The notes under the pieces: model-generated
Seen by the model: the letters and a program-made list of their open reading frames with translations, nothing else
What the model was told of the DNA's origin: nothing
Databases searched by the model: none
Program-made: the position numbers and the translations under genes
Shown: positions 1 to 8,781 of the stretch, one piece after another
How the letters are laid out: every line of letters begins with the position of its first letter
Position numbering within the stretch: position 1 is the first letter of the stretch
Assembly (NCBI GenBank): GCA_965267335.1
Contig: OZ253953.1
Location: forward strand, 682,001 to 746,000
Direction of reading: 5' to 3'
DNA length: 64,000 nt
Origin: G965267335 sp965267335
Lineage (GTDB): Bacteria > Bacteroidota > Bacteroidia > Cytophagales > JAAEPT01

Positions 1-405
1 GTTCAATGCTAAAGTATAGTAATGTATGGCCAGATTCAATGAATCAACCTCGGTATACCAATTCGCAATTTCATTGAAATAATAGGAGGGGCCAAGTAGA
101 TCGTCTTTTTGGGCTAGGATATTATAATCCTTCACAGCCTTTTCTAATTGGTTGTTTTTGAGGTAGGCTTCAGCCCTTAATGTGTAATAAGTTAACTTTT
201 TCTTTTGGTCCTCTTCTTTTTCGATGGCTAACGTGAGTTCCGCAATTCCTTTATTTGTGTCACCTTCCTCAAATAGAGAGCCTGCTTTTTGGGCATGCTC
301 CTGTGGGCTTTCGGAGCACGAAAACAGTATTATAACCATACCTGTACATATGAGTAAGGTAAATCTTGTCGTTATGGCAAGTAGGTATGATCTTTGAGAA
401 TACAT
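1..405 (-). CDS. TPR-type lipoprotein, C-terminus cut by window edge
   Basis: This minus-strand reading frame starts at an ATG at 405 and stays open to the left edge, so only the first 135 residues are visible. Residues 1-30 look like a lipoprotein signal peptide: a hydrophobic stretch ending in L-F-S-C, with Cys30 as the likely lipidated residue. The mature part is made of helical, TPR-like units (Ala/Leu/Tyr spaced as in A-E-A-Y-L-K-N-N-Q-L-E-K-A followed by D-Y). Such lipoproteins usually act as periplasmic or outer-membrane scaffolds, but nothing here gives a specific partner. It is divergent from the next gene across about 80 bp. Confidence 0.75.
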   Translation of the reverse strand, partial: MYSQRSYLLAITTRFTLLICTGMVIILFSCSESPQEHAQKAGSLFEEGDTNKGIAELTLAIEKEEDQKKKLTYYTLRAEAYLKNNQLEKAVKDYNILAQKDDLLGPSYYFNEIANWYTEVDSLNLAIHYYTLALN

Positions 406-484
406 CTGCGAATGGCGGCTTGCTTAGAATTTTTAGGCTGAGCAGTCGTCAACTGTGCTTGTAATTTAATAACTTATCGGAACT

Positions 485-1072
485 ATGTTGAAACAGAGAA
501 TATTTAAATATGTGTTGTGGTCTTTTGTTGTAATAGGATCAGTCGGTTTTATTAAGGCCCGCTACACCAAGACTAAAGTAAAGTCTGTTTCCTTTGAGCT
601 ACCAAAGGAGATGGAAGAACTTAACAAGGAAGCCGTAATCATTAAGTATGGGGTTCATAAGACTCCTTGGGCTGTGTATACTGACCACACCGGTGATGTT
701 ATGCTATCGATTAATATGGATCAGGACACGGTGAAGTATAAAAAGAAAAAAGGTGTGATTGGTAAAGATCCAAAGTTTGAAAGAATGTTCATGAAGACTT
801 CGGTCTACAATACCTACGAAAATATAAAATGGGAAATGGACACTATTCGTTTCATCGATAACAAGCCAATGATTTCATTCGAATTTGATGGAACCTTAGT
901 TGGTAAGGACGCGAAGGGAAATGATGCAGTAACCCGTAACTATAATTTCATTCAGTACTGTTTTATCAAAAACAAAAAGTACATCATCAATTTTGCCTGC
1001 CCGTACGCAGAGAAAAGTGACTGGCAACCAAGAGCCAGACATATTATGAATTCATTAAAGATTAGTAATTAG
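485..1072 (+). CDS. Hypothetical membrane-anchored protein, upstream of tadA
   Basis: A 195-residue protein that I do not recognise by name. Residues 8-24 form one hydrophobic segment, probably an uncleaved N-terminal anchor or signal sequence, followed by a soluble alpha/beta domain. The C-terminal pattern (a beta strand, then a W-x-P-x-A-x-x-I-x-x-S-L-K-I-like helix) resembles small DcrB/PsbP-fold domains, but this is a weak visual impression. Its TAG stop shares one base with the GTG start of tadA, so the two are probably translated from one message. Confidence 0.65.
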   Translation: MLKQRIFKYVLWSFVVIGSVGFIKARYTKTKVKSVSFELPKEMEELNKEAVIIKYGVHKTPWAVYTDHTGDVMLSINMDQDTVKYKKKKGVIGKDPKFERMFMKTSVYNTYENIKWEMDTIRFIDNKPMISFEFDGTLVGKDAKGNDAVTRNYNFIQYCFIKNKKYIINFACPYAEKSDWQPRARHIMNSLKISN

Positions 1073-1524
1073 TGGAGCTGAACCCATTTACCGATGAGTA
1101 CTTCATGAAGGAGGCACTCAAAGAAGCACAATACGCCATGGATGAAGGAGAGGTCCCCGTAGGGGCTGTGGTTGTTTGTAATGATCGGGTTATTGCAAGA
1201 GCGCATAATCAAACGGAAGCTTTACAAGATGCGACTGCCCATGCTGAGATGATTGCTATGACTTCAGCAGCAAATTATCTGGGGAGTAAATATCTAGACG
1301 AGTGTTCGCTTTATGTAACTCTTGAGCCATGTGTAATGTGCGGAGGTGCTATGTACTGGGGTCAATTAAAGAAATTAGTGTACGGAGCCAGTGATGAGCA
1401 AAGAGGCTTTTCGAGAATAGTACAGGACGTAGTCCATCCCAAAACCGAGATAGTGTCCGGTATATTGGCCAGCCAAAGTGAGGTGATGATCCAGGATTTT
1501 TTTAGTAGGATAAGGGAGAGTTAG
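1072..1524 (+). CDS. tadA: tRNA-specific adenosine deaminase TadA
   Basis: Converts the wobble adenosine A34 of tRNA-Arg(ACG) to inosine in the cytoplasm. The 150-residue length is normal. The zinc/catalytic motifs are intact: His57-Ala-Glu59, with Glu59 as the proton shuttle, and P86-C87-x-x-C90 in the context LEPCVMCGGAM. The start is a GTG overlapping the upstream stop by one base. An in-frame ATG at 1105 would remove 11 residues, but family members normally have a short leader before the first helix, so GTG is preferred. The degenerate purine-rich repeat at 1525 onward follows directly. Confidence 0.95.
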   Translation: MELNPFTDEYFMKEALKEAQYAMDEGEVPVGAVVVCNDRVIARAHNQTEALQDATAHAEMIAMTSAANYLGSKYLDECSLYVTLEPCVMCGGAMYWGQLKKLVYGASDEQRGFSRIVQDVVHPKTEIVSGILASQSEVMIQDFFSRIRES

Positions 1525-1605
1525 ATTTAAGAAGTAAGAAGTAAGATTCAAGATTGATGTACGTCTTAATCGCTCCTTGTTGGTAACATTGATTTCCATC
1601 TCCCC
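1525..1605. repeat. Intergenic purine-rich repeat element, copy 1
   Basis: Just after tadA the plus strand carries short direct repeats of the type AAGAAGTAAGAAGTAAGATT, then a segment beginning TCCTTGTTGGTAACATTGAT. A closely similar arrangement (AAGAAGTAAGACATAAGATT, later TCCTTGTTCGGTGTTCGATA) follows the giant gene at 31838. No protein-coding capacity is evident. It resembles a dispersed intergenic repeat, but only two copies are visible. Confidence 0.45.
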
Positions 1606-1694
1606 AATGTACTTCTTGACTTTTGTCAATCGATAGAACAGAGCTTGTGATCTACTTTTAGGTTGTAATCAAATCGCAACTAAAAGTTAAGATC

Positions 1695-2351
1695 ATGAAA
1701 AAGCTAATAATACTACTATCAACACTTGGATTCACTACGATTTCATTCGCTCAGGATGCCGATTCATTGTCAATTTATCGTTTGCCGCGAAATATCTTTA
1801 AGATCAATCCTACGGCTTTTGGGACAAGTTCGCTGCAGGCCGACTATGAATTATTCTTCGATAGGGATAAAATGAGTCTCCAGTTCTCGCCAAGCGGTAC
1901 GATCTATAAGGATAACCATGATGACGCCTACGGTTTTGGTGGAGAAGTCACGTACAGGAAGTATCTGAGGGATGTGATAGGGAATGGTAAAAAGCACCAG
2001 ACTTTGGGTTATTTCTATGGCTCCCTGGGCTATAATTACTATGAGGCGAAACATACAACGATTGAAGAAACCAATACTTACTGGAGCAGCCAGGCTTCGG
2101 CTTATGTAACGGAGACCGTAGAAGGGGAGGTTTACCGTGAGTATATACACAAGTACTCGGCTAACATAGGTTTTGGAGTACAGTTCCTGGTCAAGCGAAT
2201 GATTAGTATGGATGTAAATCTGGGTGGAGGACTACGCCTGGCCAACAGCAATTTATCTGAAACATTTTGGGACGGATGGGCAGGAGACTATGGATATACT
2301 GGTTTTGTGCCCGAGTTGGGAATTTCATTTGGTATCGTTGGAGACAAATAA
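1695..2351 (+). CDS. Secreted outer-membrane beta-barrel-like protein
   Basis: A 218-residue protein with a clear Sec signal peptide (residues 1-20, ending S-F-A-Q). The mature part is rich in alternating aromatic/polar strands (for example YFYGSLGYNYYEAK and FGVQFLVKRMISMDVNLGGG) and ends in G-I-S-F-G-I-V-G-D-K, typical of small Bacteroidota outer-membrane barrels such as the DUF3575/porin-like group. It stands alone between the repeat after tadA and the Crp-type regulator. The exact family and ligand are unknown. Confidence 0.7.
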   Translation: MKKLIILLSTLGFTTISFAQDADSLSIYRLPRNIFKINPTAFGTSSLQADYELFFDRDKMSLQFSPSGTIYKDNHDDAYGFGGEVTYRKYLRDVIGNGKKHQTLGYFYGSLGYNYYEAKHTTIEETNTYWSSQASAYVTETVEGEVYREYIHKYSANIGFGVQFLVKRMISMDVNLGGGLRLANSNLSETFWDGWAGDYGYTGFVPELGISFGIVGDK

Positions 2352-2417
2352 TTTCACTCATTCATATGTGAAATTCGGCATATTGATTAACTTCAGTGTT
2401 GGTCAATATGTCTTTCT

Positions 2418-2984
2418 ATGCATGAATCATTAATTGAAATGCTGGACTCTTTCAAGACATTGACTGAGAGCGAAAGAAATTTCGTTGTAGAGCGATTTCA
2501 ACCGCTGGAATTTCAAAAAGGTGATTTTCTGGTTCAGGAAGGTCAGGTTTGTGAGCAACTATTGTTCATTACAGAAGGCTACTTTCGTGTTTATGTCTTG
2601 AAAGATATTGATGAAAACACCGTTCATCTGGCCGGAGCAAATGATTTTGTTTCCGCCTATTCCAGTTTTATAAGTAGGTCACCAAGTTTTGAATATGTGC
2701 AGGCCGTTACGGATGCGAAAGGGCTTGCTATTAGCAGTGAAGACCTGGAGACATTGTACAGAAACTCACCTAAAATTGAACGGGTAGGTCGCTTGATACT
2801 CGAGAGCCTATTTGTGAAAAAGGAGAATCGGGTTATCGATTTTATTAAACACACCTCTCAGGAAAGATATAATAAGCTATTAGAGGTAAATCCTGAAATA
2901 ATTTTTAACGTTCCACTTCAGTATATTGCTTCCTACCTTGGAGTCAAACCGGAAACCCTCAGTAGAATCCGGGCTAAAAAGTAA
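2418..2984 (+). CDS. Crp/Fnr family transcriptional regulator
   Basis: A 188-residue protein with an N-terminal cyclic-nucleotide-binding-like beta-roll (about residues 15-120, including F-x-K-G-D-F-L-V-x-E-G-Q and F-I-T-E-G-Y-F-R-V) and a short C-terminal helix-turn-helix (about 160-186: L-Q-Y-I-A-S-Y-L-G-V-K-P-E-T-L-S-R-I-R). There is no N-terminal cysteine cluster, so it is not an oxygen-sensing Fnr, and the effector is unknown. The HTH is at the very end and has no winged extension, which is common for Bacteroidota members. Superoxide dismutase lies about 100 bp downstream on the same strand and is a possible but unproven target. Confidence 0.9.
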   Translation: MHESLIEMLDSFKTLTESERNFVVERFQPLEFQKGDFLVQEGQVCEQLLFITEGYFRVYVLKDIDENTVHLAGANDFVSAYSSFISRSPSFEYVQAVTDAKGLAISSEDLETLYRNSPKIERVGRLILESLFVKKENRVIDFIKHTSQERYNKLLEVNPEIIFNVPLQYIASYLGVKPETLSRIRAKK

Positions 2985-3090
2985 AACCATTTTATTTTTC
3001 CAACTGTTGTGGTAATTGAAAGGTCCTTGTATTATCTTGGAACCTGTGCTATTTCACAAATCGAATGTTTAACCCAATAACAGAAGAATA

Positions 3091-3699
3091 ATGGCTTTTG
3101 AATTACCTCAATTACCGTACGCACATGATGCGTTGGAACCACACATTGACTCAACCACTATGCAAATCCATCATGGTAAGCACCACGCTGGTTATACCAC
3201 CAAATTGAATGGAGCAATAGAAGGAACTGACCTGGAAGGAAAGTCAATTGAAGATATTTGTAAAGGAATGGATATGAATAACGGTGCCGTAAGAAACAAC
3301 GGTGGCGGATATTATAACCACTGCCTTTTCTGGGAAGTAATGTCACCAGATGGTGGTGGAGAGCCTTCCGGAGAACTTGCTGATGCTATTAATGCTGCTT
3401 ATGGCTCTTTTGATGGATTCAAGGAGGCATTTTCAAATGCTGCAGCAACTCAGTTTGGTTCAGGTTGGGCTTGGCTATGCGTACATCCAGGTGGAAAAGT
3501 AGAAGTTTGTTCAAGCGCCAATCAGGACAATCCATTGATGCCGGGTATCGGATGCGGAGGCACTCCAATATTAGGAATTGATGTATGGGAGCATGCTTAC
3601 TACTTGAACTATCAAAACAGAAGACCAGATTATATAGGTGCTTTCTTCAATGTAATTAACTGGGATAAAGTTGCTGCTAATTTCGCTGCCGCTAAATAA
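3091..3699 (+). CDS. sodA: Superoxide dismutase (Fe/Mn family)
   Basis: Dismutates superoxide to oxygen and hydrogen peroxide. It has 202 residues, normal for the family. The four metal ligands are present: His27 (in IHHGKHHAGY), His77 (in GGGYYNHCLFW), Asp164 and His168 (in DVWEHAYYLNYQNRRPDY). The active-site Gln in SSANQDNPLM sits at the position usual for Mn-type enzymes, so Mn or cambialistic use is more likely than strict Fe. This is inference from one residue. There is no signal peptide, so it is cytoplasmic. A strong terminator follows at 3731. Confidence 0.96.
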   Translation: MAFELPQLPYAHDALEPHIDSTTMQIHHGKHHAGYTTKLNGAIEGTDLEGKSIEDICKGMDMNNGAVRNNGGGYYNHCLFWEVMSPDGGGEPSGELADAINAAYGSFDGFKEAFSNAAATQFGSGWAWLCVHPGGKVEVCSSANQDNPLMPGIGCGGTPILGIDVWEHAYYLNYQNRRPDYIGAFFNVINWDKVAANFAAAK

Positions 3700-3730
3700 T
3701 CCCAAAAAGCATATAGATATAAAAACAAAA

Positions 3731-3759
3731 AAGGTTTCCGATTAAGGAAGCCTTTTTTT
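3731..3759 (+). terminator. Rho-independent terminator after sod
   Basis: A nine-pair stem AAGGTTTCC / GGAAGCCTT (one G-T pair) with a six-base loop, ending in seven Ts, 31 bp after the sod stop codon. Confidence 0.85.
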
Positions 3760-3870
3760 GGTAAACGCGGTGATCAACCGCTGCATTGTAAGGTAAGCGT
3801 TCTATAAAGATACGAAAATCTTACGCTTAAACAACACTAATTTTAGATTAAATAGTATTATTCTAAGGGG

Positions 3871-5265
3871 TTATTTTTTCCCGTAAATTAACTTCGCCTT
3901 ACCATCGATATATAAATACGAGCGTATTGAGTTCTCGGTCATCAGTATATCGGTGGGGTAAACATTTTCAATATCGCACTGTAAGTGGATGTTTTCCGAG
4001 ATGGGGTTGTCCTCCAGACTTTTCTCTGCTAAATCAGTATAAGCAGTGATTGTAGAATCCAGTGGGTATCTCATATAACCTTCTATCTTTTTCTTTATCG
4101 GACCGTGAAGTAACCAATCTGCGGCTTTGAGTATTAGTTTTTTACTTTTGATATCCCAGTTGAAATTATCCATGTAGATTTCAGTTGTTGCGGAGTCATA
4201 CATCGGAGTTCCCTTCAAATAAAACTGTCCGGCTATATTACCGTCAAAGTCTACACGAACACCTAATTCGTCACCAACACCAAACACCTGGCAATCGGTA
4301 ACTTCAATTTTCTTTTTCTTACCATATTCATAAGTATAGCCCACCAGGTTTTCTTTCAAAATATTAGTGGCACTGGCGAAGCTAACGTCTGTGGCGACAG
4401 TCATATGGAAGGTTTCGTTGGCACTCTTTGTTTTTTCGAGGTCAGGTAGTTTAGTTGAGACGGTGTAGTCAGGCTCATCACCCAATACAATTTCCAGAAA
4501 TCCGTCCATTCCCACGTTCATTTCAATTTTTCTGCGGTCTCCCTTGATGGGTGACATTGAAAACTTTTCAGGTTCGATTTTCAACCAGGTGTTGTAATCT
4601 TCATTTACCAACATTGGCTTTTGAATTTCCAGCCAGACTTCTTTCATTAGATTTCGGGTGTCTGCTACTTCCGCCACCTGTTCATCAAGAAGCTCACCCA
4701 CGGCAGGTAGTTGTTCATCTAAAATGGCACCAACAATTTTCGTGATTTTAATAGGTGCTCCTGCGAGGGTAATTGTGGGTTCGGAAAGCCACTTGTAGCC
4801 TTCAGAAGTTGTTTTCGTACTCAGCTCCCATTTTTTATTGATTTCCATTTCGGTTTTAAACTTCAGGATCACCTCCATAGTGGCCGCCTTGTGCATTGAT
4901 AGCAACCCAACGGACTGGCGATAGTCAGCCCATATTTTTAAGGGAACAGAATAGGTCAACGTATTGCCACTGGCACCTAGTTTAATATCCTTAATTTTTG
5001 TAACTTTCATCTTCAAGTTGTCGCGATCATTGTCTTCAAAACTTTGATCATCATACAGTACTCCGTCTAACTGATCGTTGATTGTTTTTTGCAACTCATC
5101 GATTTTCAAAACTATGGGAAGATTCAAGGAAGAGAGTTCTTTCTTATGTTCTTTCTCAATTTCAGCAGTATCTGGAGCTTCAGGAGCTATCGTTTTTTTA
5201 CAACCGGTTGCTACTATAACGATTGCAAACATTACAATCAGGTAGGACTTTAAAAATGATGGCAT
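3871..5265 (-). CDS. DUF4403-like lipoprotein
   Basis: The start is taken at the ATG at 5265 because it gives a good lipoprotein signal peptide (hydrophobic core then V-A-T-G-C at Cys22). The frame remains open to an upstream ATG at 5304 that would add 13 unlikely residues. The mature 440-residue protein has long beta-rich stretches with the look of the DUF4403 family: an early D-E-L-x-x-x-I-N-D-Q-L motif, repeated strand-turn units, and two related halves. Family members are predicted outer-membrane or periplasmic lipoproteins of unknown role. It is transcribed towards sod and is divergent from the pterin dehydratase gene with 67 bp between starts. Confidence 0.75.
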   Translation of the reverse strand: MPSFLKSYLIVMFAIVIVATGCKKTIAPEAPDTAEIEKEHKKELSSLNLPIVLKIDELQKTINDQLDGVLYDDQSFEDNDRDNLKMKVTKIKDIKLGASGNTLTYSVPLKIWADYRQSVGLLSMHKAATMEVILKFKTEMEINKKWELSTKTTSEGYKWLSEPTITLAGAPIKITKIVGAILDEQLPAVGELLDEQVAEVADTRNLMKEVWLEIQKPMLVNEDYNTWLKIEPEKFSMSPIKGDRRKIEMNVGMDGFLEIVLGDEPDYTVSTKLPDLEKTKSANETFHMTVATDVSFASATNILKENLVGYTYEYGKKKKIEVTDCQVFGVGDELGVRVDFDGNIAGQFYLKGTPMYDSATTEIYMDNFNWDIKSKKLILKAADWLLHGPIKKKIEGYMRYPLDSTITAYTDLAEKSLEDNPISENIHLQCDIENVYPTDILMTENSIRSYLYIDGKAKLIYGKK

Positions 5266-5332
5266 TTTCTGGGGTGTTTGGATTAAAGAAATAAATTTAA
5301 TCAACAGTAAATTTAAAAACTAACATATTCTT

Positions 5333-5563
5333 ATGTGGATTGAAGAAAATGATACCCTGAGTAAAACATTTGAATTTAAAGACTTTAAAGCTGCTTTTTC
5401 CTTTATGACCAGAGTAGCAATGGCTGCTGAAGAAATGGGGCATCATCCGGATTGGAGCAATGTTTATAATAAAGTCAGCATTAATTTGAGCACTCATGAT
5501 GCTGGCAATGTGGTCACTGACAAAGATCGGCAGCTTGCAGAGATTATCGATAACCTTGAGTAA
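5333..5563 (+). CDS. 4a-hydroxytetrahydrobiopterin dehydratase (PCD)
   Basis: Dehydrates pterin-4a-carbinolamine in pterin cofactor recycling, often beside aromatic amino acid hydroxylases. It is a 76-residue protein, slightly short but complete for the core fold. The signature E-E-M-G-H-H-P-D-W-S-N-V-Y-N-K-V is present, with the two catalytic histidines and the following D-W, and later T-H-D-A-G-N-V-V-T-D-K-D. No hydroxylase gene is visible in this window, so its partner enzyme is elsewhere or it works in molybdopterin or another pterin pathway. Confidence 0.92.
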   Translation: MWIEENDTLSKTFEFKDFKAAFSFMTRVAMAAEEMGHHPDWSNVYNKVSINLSTHDAGNVVTDKDRQLAEIIDNLE

Positions 5564-5580
5564 CCTTAAATACCACGAAT

Positions 5581-6291
5581 ATGAAAAAAGCAGGATTATT
5601 CATGAGCCTGGTGATATGGCTCGCGCTTTCCTCGTTTACACTTAATTTACCGGAATCAACGGAATGGAAAAGCCGACCGGGCAACCTCGAACAGATTTCT
5701 GTCCAGAACAGTGATCATATGTGGGGAATTGGTAAGGGCAACCGAATTTATAAATGGAATGGTCAACGCTGGCAGTGGATCATTGGGCAGTTGAAGTATA
5801 TATCAGCCGGTGTTGATGGTACCGTATTCGGGCTCGGGTTGGACGGATCTGTTTATCAATGGGAAGGAGCAAAATTTGTGAATGTGCAGGGATCGCTGAA
5901 ACAAATTTGCGTTCGATCAAGTGAACATATCTGGGGGATTAATACGAACAACGAGCTGGTAAAATACGAGGGTGGAAACTGGATCGTCAAACCAGGAAAC
6001 CTCGATTATGTTTCCGTAGGAACGGATGGAGTCGTGTGGGGTTTGAAACGAAATGGTCAGGTTCAGAAATTCAGTAACGGACACTGGGTAGATGAAGCGG
6101 GTAACTTTAAGAAAATAGAAGTGCTTGACTCACACCATATTTGGGCCATATCAAAAGAAAATAAGCTCTATCAAAGGGTTCATGGCTCTTGGCAGGAAGC
6201 CAAAGGTGAATACAAGTGTGTATCACTGGGATCCGATTTTTCTGTTTGGGCCGTGTCACCGCAAAGTGAAATCTATTACCTTAGCAAATAA
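5581..6291 (+). CDS. Secreted tectonin-repeat beta-propeller protein
   Basis: A 236-residue protein with an N-terminal signal peptide (about residues 1-23). The rest consists of about six tectonin-like blades of roughly 35 residues, each with a pattern close to V-S-x-G-x-D-G-x-V-W-G-L-x-x-N-G-x-V-x-K-x-x-G-x-x-W. Tectonin propellers are lectin-like and bind lipopolysaccharide or glycans in other organisms. That role is only inference here. The start is 17 bp after the pterin dehydratase stop and rsmI follows 17 bp later, so the three may be co-transcribed. Confidence 0.8.
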   Translation: MKKAGLFMSLVIWLALSSFTLNLPESTEWKSRPGNLEQISVQNSDHMWGIGKGNRIYKWNGQRWQWIIGQLKYISAGVDGTVFGLGLDGSVYQWEGAKFVNVQGSLKQICVRSSEHIWGINTNNELVKYEGGNWIVKPGNLDYVSVGTDGVVWGLKRNGQVQKFSNGHWVDEAGNFKKIEVLDSHHIWAISKENKLYQRVHGSWQEAKGEYKCVSLGSDFSVWAVSPQSEIYYLSK

Positions 6292-6308
6292 GATAATAGA
6301 CTCATTTT

Positions 6309-6983
6309 ATGACGGAACCTTCTTTGTATGTAGTGCCCACACCAATTGGCAACCTGGAAGATATCACCTATAGGGCTGTAAGAATCCTTAAAGAAGTGGA
6401 TTTCGTGTTGGCTGAAGATACACGCACCTCAGCAGTTTTATTTCAGAAATACGAAATTCTTACTCCTCTTGTAAGCCACCATATACATAATGAGCATAAG
6501 AAGCTGGATATTGTAATTGACAAACTGAAGTCCGGAGAAAAAGCAGCGATTATTTCGGATGCTGGTACACCAGGTATTTCTGATCCCGGTTTTTTGTTGA
6601 TAAGAGAATGCCTGAAAAATGATTTACAGATTGAGAGTTTGCCGGGCCCAACCGCTTTCGTTCTGGCATTATTACAATCAGGATTTCCGTGCGATGCTTT
6701 TGTTTTTGAGGGGTTTCTTCCGCATAAGAAAGGGAAGCAAACCAAAATACAGTCCCTTATAGGAGAGCAAAGGACAGTTATATTCTATGAATCACCCCAT
6801 CGCATCATTAAGACTTTGGAGATGATGAAGGAGTTGTTGGGAACTGACAGAAGAGTGTCTGTTTCGAGGGAGCTTACCAAAATACATGAAGAAACCGTAA
6901 CAGGCACTGTAGACGAAGTGTTATCCCACTTTGAGTCAGGAACTGTCAAGGGAGAAATTGTACTGGTGGTAGAAGGTGATTAA
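6309..6983 (+). CDS. rsmI: 16S rRNA (cytidine-1402 2'-O)-methyltransferase RsmI
   Basis: Methylates the ribose of C1402 in the decoding centre of 16S rRNA using S-adenosylmethionine. All the family landmarks of the tetrapyrrole-methylase fold are visible: V-V-P-T-P-I-G-N-L-E-D-I-T near the N-terminus, A-E-D-T-R-T-S, I-S-D-A-G-T-P-G-I-S-D-P-G, S-L-P-G-P-T-A, and F-Y-E-S-P-H-R-I. It has 224 residues, shorter than the roughly 285 of E. coli because the C-terminal extra domain is absent, as is common in Bacteroidota. Confidence 0.96.
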   Translation: MTEPSLYVVPTPIGNLEDITYRAVRILKEVDFVLAEDTRTSAVLFQKYEILTPLVSHHIHNEHKKLDIVIDKLKSGEKAAIISDAGTPGISDPGFLLIRECLKNDLQIESLPGPTAFVLALLQSGFPCDAFVFEGFLPHKKGKQTKIQSLIGEQRTVIFYESPHRIIKTLEMMKELLGTDRRVSVSRELTKIHEETVTGTVDEVLSHFESGTVKGEIVLVVEGD

Positions 6984-7023
6984 TAATTTTGTATTACTGT
7001 ACTAACTCATCATATTTGCTGCC

Positions 7024-8712
7024 ATGTTATCCACGTTTCAAAAACTTAAGTCCTCCAGGTATTATCTGCTTGTTCTTTCAGTATTGTCAGGAGTTCTTTT
7101 GTGGATAGGATGGCCGACATTACCCTTTCCATTCCTGTTATTTTTTGGTTTTATTCCTCTACTGGAAATTGAGAGATACATTTCAGAAACGAATTATAAA
7201 TGGCCTAAGTGGACACTGTTTATGTACATCTATTTGGCGATGTTCATCTGGAATGCTGGTACAACATGGTGGATTACTTTGTCCACAATTGGCGGGGGGA
7301 TATCCGCAGTATTTGCTAATAGCTTATTGATGGTTATTCCTTTTTTCGTCTTTAGACTTACCCGTAGAAATATTGATGATAAGATCGGCTACCTGGCCTT
7401 CATTTGCTTCTGGCTGACCTTTGAATATATTCATTTAAACTGGGACTTATCATGGCCCTGGCTCACTCTAGGCAACGGTTTCGCTATGTATCCCGACTTT
7501 GTGCAATGGTATGAGCTTACCGGAACTCTTGGTGGAAGTGCCTGGATTTTGGTAATAAATGTAGCCGTTTATTTTTGGCTCAGGGAGGGAAAACTCTTTG
7601 GTCCGGGAAAAAGCTCAGGAGCTTATATTAGGTTGGGGCTTCTGTTATTTGCACCAATTGTATATAGTCTGGTTCTTAAAAGTCAGGTTGAAATTAAAAC
7701 AGGTAAGGGAGTTGAAATTGTAGCGGTGCAACCAAACATTGATCCTTACACAGATAAGTTTGATGAGTCCAAATACTCATCGGCAGTTGATCAACTTATC
7801 GGATTGTCAGAGCAGAAAATAACAAAGAATACTGATTACCTGATTTGGCCGGAAACGGCCCTTCAAGGGTGGTGTGATTACGATGGTCTGGAACAAGTGG
7901 TGTGGCCTGATTTGTGTGGAAAGCAACCGGCTAATTTTTTTGTGGGTGGAGACTATTCGAAGTACAAAAGGATATATTCTCTTTTGAATAAAAGCCCGCA
8001 CCTAACACTACTTACAGGGATCGGTGCTCAAAAAGTATTCCGGGGAGATGAAGAAGTTCCACAACTGGCACATGATGCAGGTGAATTTAAATGGCAAAGC
8101 GTTAATGCCAGCGCCCAATTAGATACTGGCAATATAGAAATGTATAAAAAATCTAAACTGGTCATAGGAGTTGAGAAAATTCCTTATCCGGTGGTTTTTG
8201 AGCCCATAATCAAGCTAATGGATATTCAGGGAGCTGCCCATATGGGTACTCAGGCGGATCGTGAGGTGTTTTACAACCGGGATAGTGTAGGTGTGGCACC
8301 TTTGATTTGCTATGAGTCCGTGTATGGTGAGTTTATCGGAGAGTTTGTCAACAATGGAGCACAGCTAATAATTATTATGACAAACGATGGCTGGTGGGGT
8401 AATACTGAGGGACATCGACATCACAAAGCATATGCTTGTTTGCGGGCTATAGAATTGAGGAGGGATATTGCCCGATCAGCTAATACCGGCATATCATGTT
8501 TCGTAAATAAGAAAGGCGAGTTTTCCCAGGCCACCGAGTACTGGGAGCCGGGAGTTATCCGAGGCACATTATATCCCAACGATGAAATTACATTTTATGC
8601 AAAACACGGTGACTATATCGGGAGGTTAGCATATTTTCTGGGTTTAGTACTGCTGTTTTCCGGCATAGTAAAACGCAGGACAAGTCGAAAAAGTAAAGCC
8701 GCCAAAAAATAG
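7024..8712 (+). CDS. lnt: Apolipoprotein N-acyltransferase Lnt
   Basis: Adds the third acyl chain to the N-terminal cysteine of lipoproteins in the inner membrane. It has 562 residues with about six membrane segments in the first ~225 residues, a periplasmic nitrilase-like domain and a final membrane helix near 535-555. The catalytic triad is Glu277 (in IWPETALQG), Lys376 (in YKKSKLV) and Cys429 (in PLICYESVYGE), followed by N-D-G-W-W-G-N-T. The loop between Lys and Cys carries V-E-K-I-P-Y where E. coli has G-E-Y-V-P, a modest variation. Its substrates would include the many lipoproteins of this window. Confidence 0.95.
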   Translation: MLSTFQKLKSSRYYLLVLSVLSGVLLWIGWPTLPFPFLLFFGFIPLLEIERYISETNYKWPKWTLFMYIYLAMFIWNAGTTWWITLSTIGGGISAVFANSLLMVIPFFVFRLTRRNIDDKIGYLAFICFWLTFEYIHLNWDLSWPWLTLGNGFAMYPDFVQWYELTGTLGGSAWILVINVAVYFWLREGKLFGPGKSSGAYIRLGLLLFAPIVYSLVLKSQVEIKTGKGVEIVAVQPNIDPYTDKFDESKYSSAVDQLIGLSEQKITKNTDYLIWPETALQGWCDYDGLEQVVWPDLCGKQPANFFVGGDYSKYKRIYSLLNKSPHLTLLTGIGAQKVFRGDEEVPQLAHDAGEFKWQSVNASAQLDTGNIEMYKKSKLVIGVEKIPYPVVFEPIIKLMDIQGAAHMGTQADREVFYNRDSVGVAPLICYESVYGEFIGEFVNNGAQLIIIMTNDGWWGNTEGHRHHKAYACLRAIELRRDIARSANTGISCFVNKKGEFSQATEYWEPGVIRGTLYPNDEITFYAKHGDYIGRLAYFLGLVLLFSGIVKRRTSRKSKAAKK

Positions 8713-8781
8713 ACTTGAAGCCATTAAGTAAATCGGCCTCGAATTGCTTATATTCACGGATTATTACATCAAAACATTCAA

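Noticed and set aside
1375..1629. Minus-strand 84-residue frame at the end of tadA
   Set aside because: It is antisense to tadA and the adjoining purine repeat, with no signal or motif.
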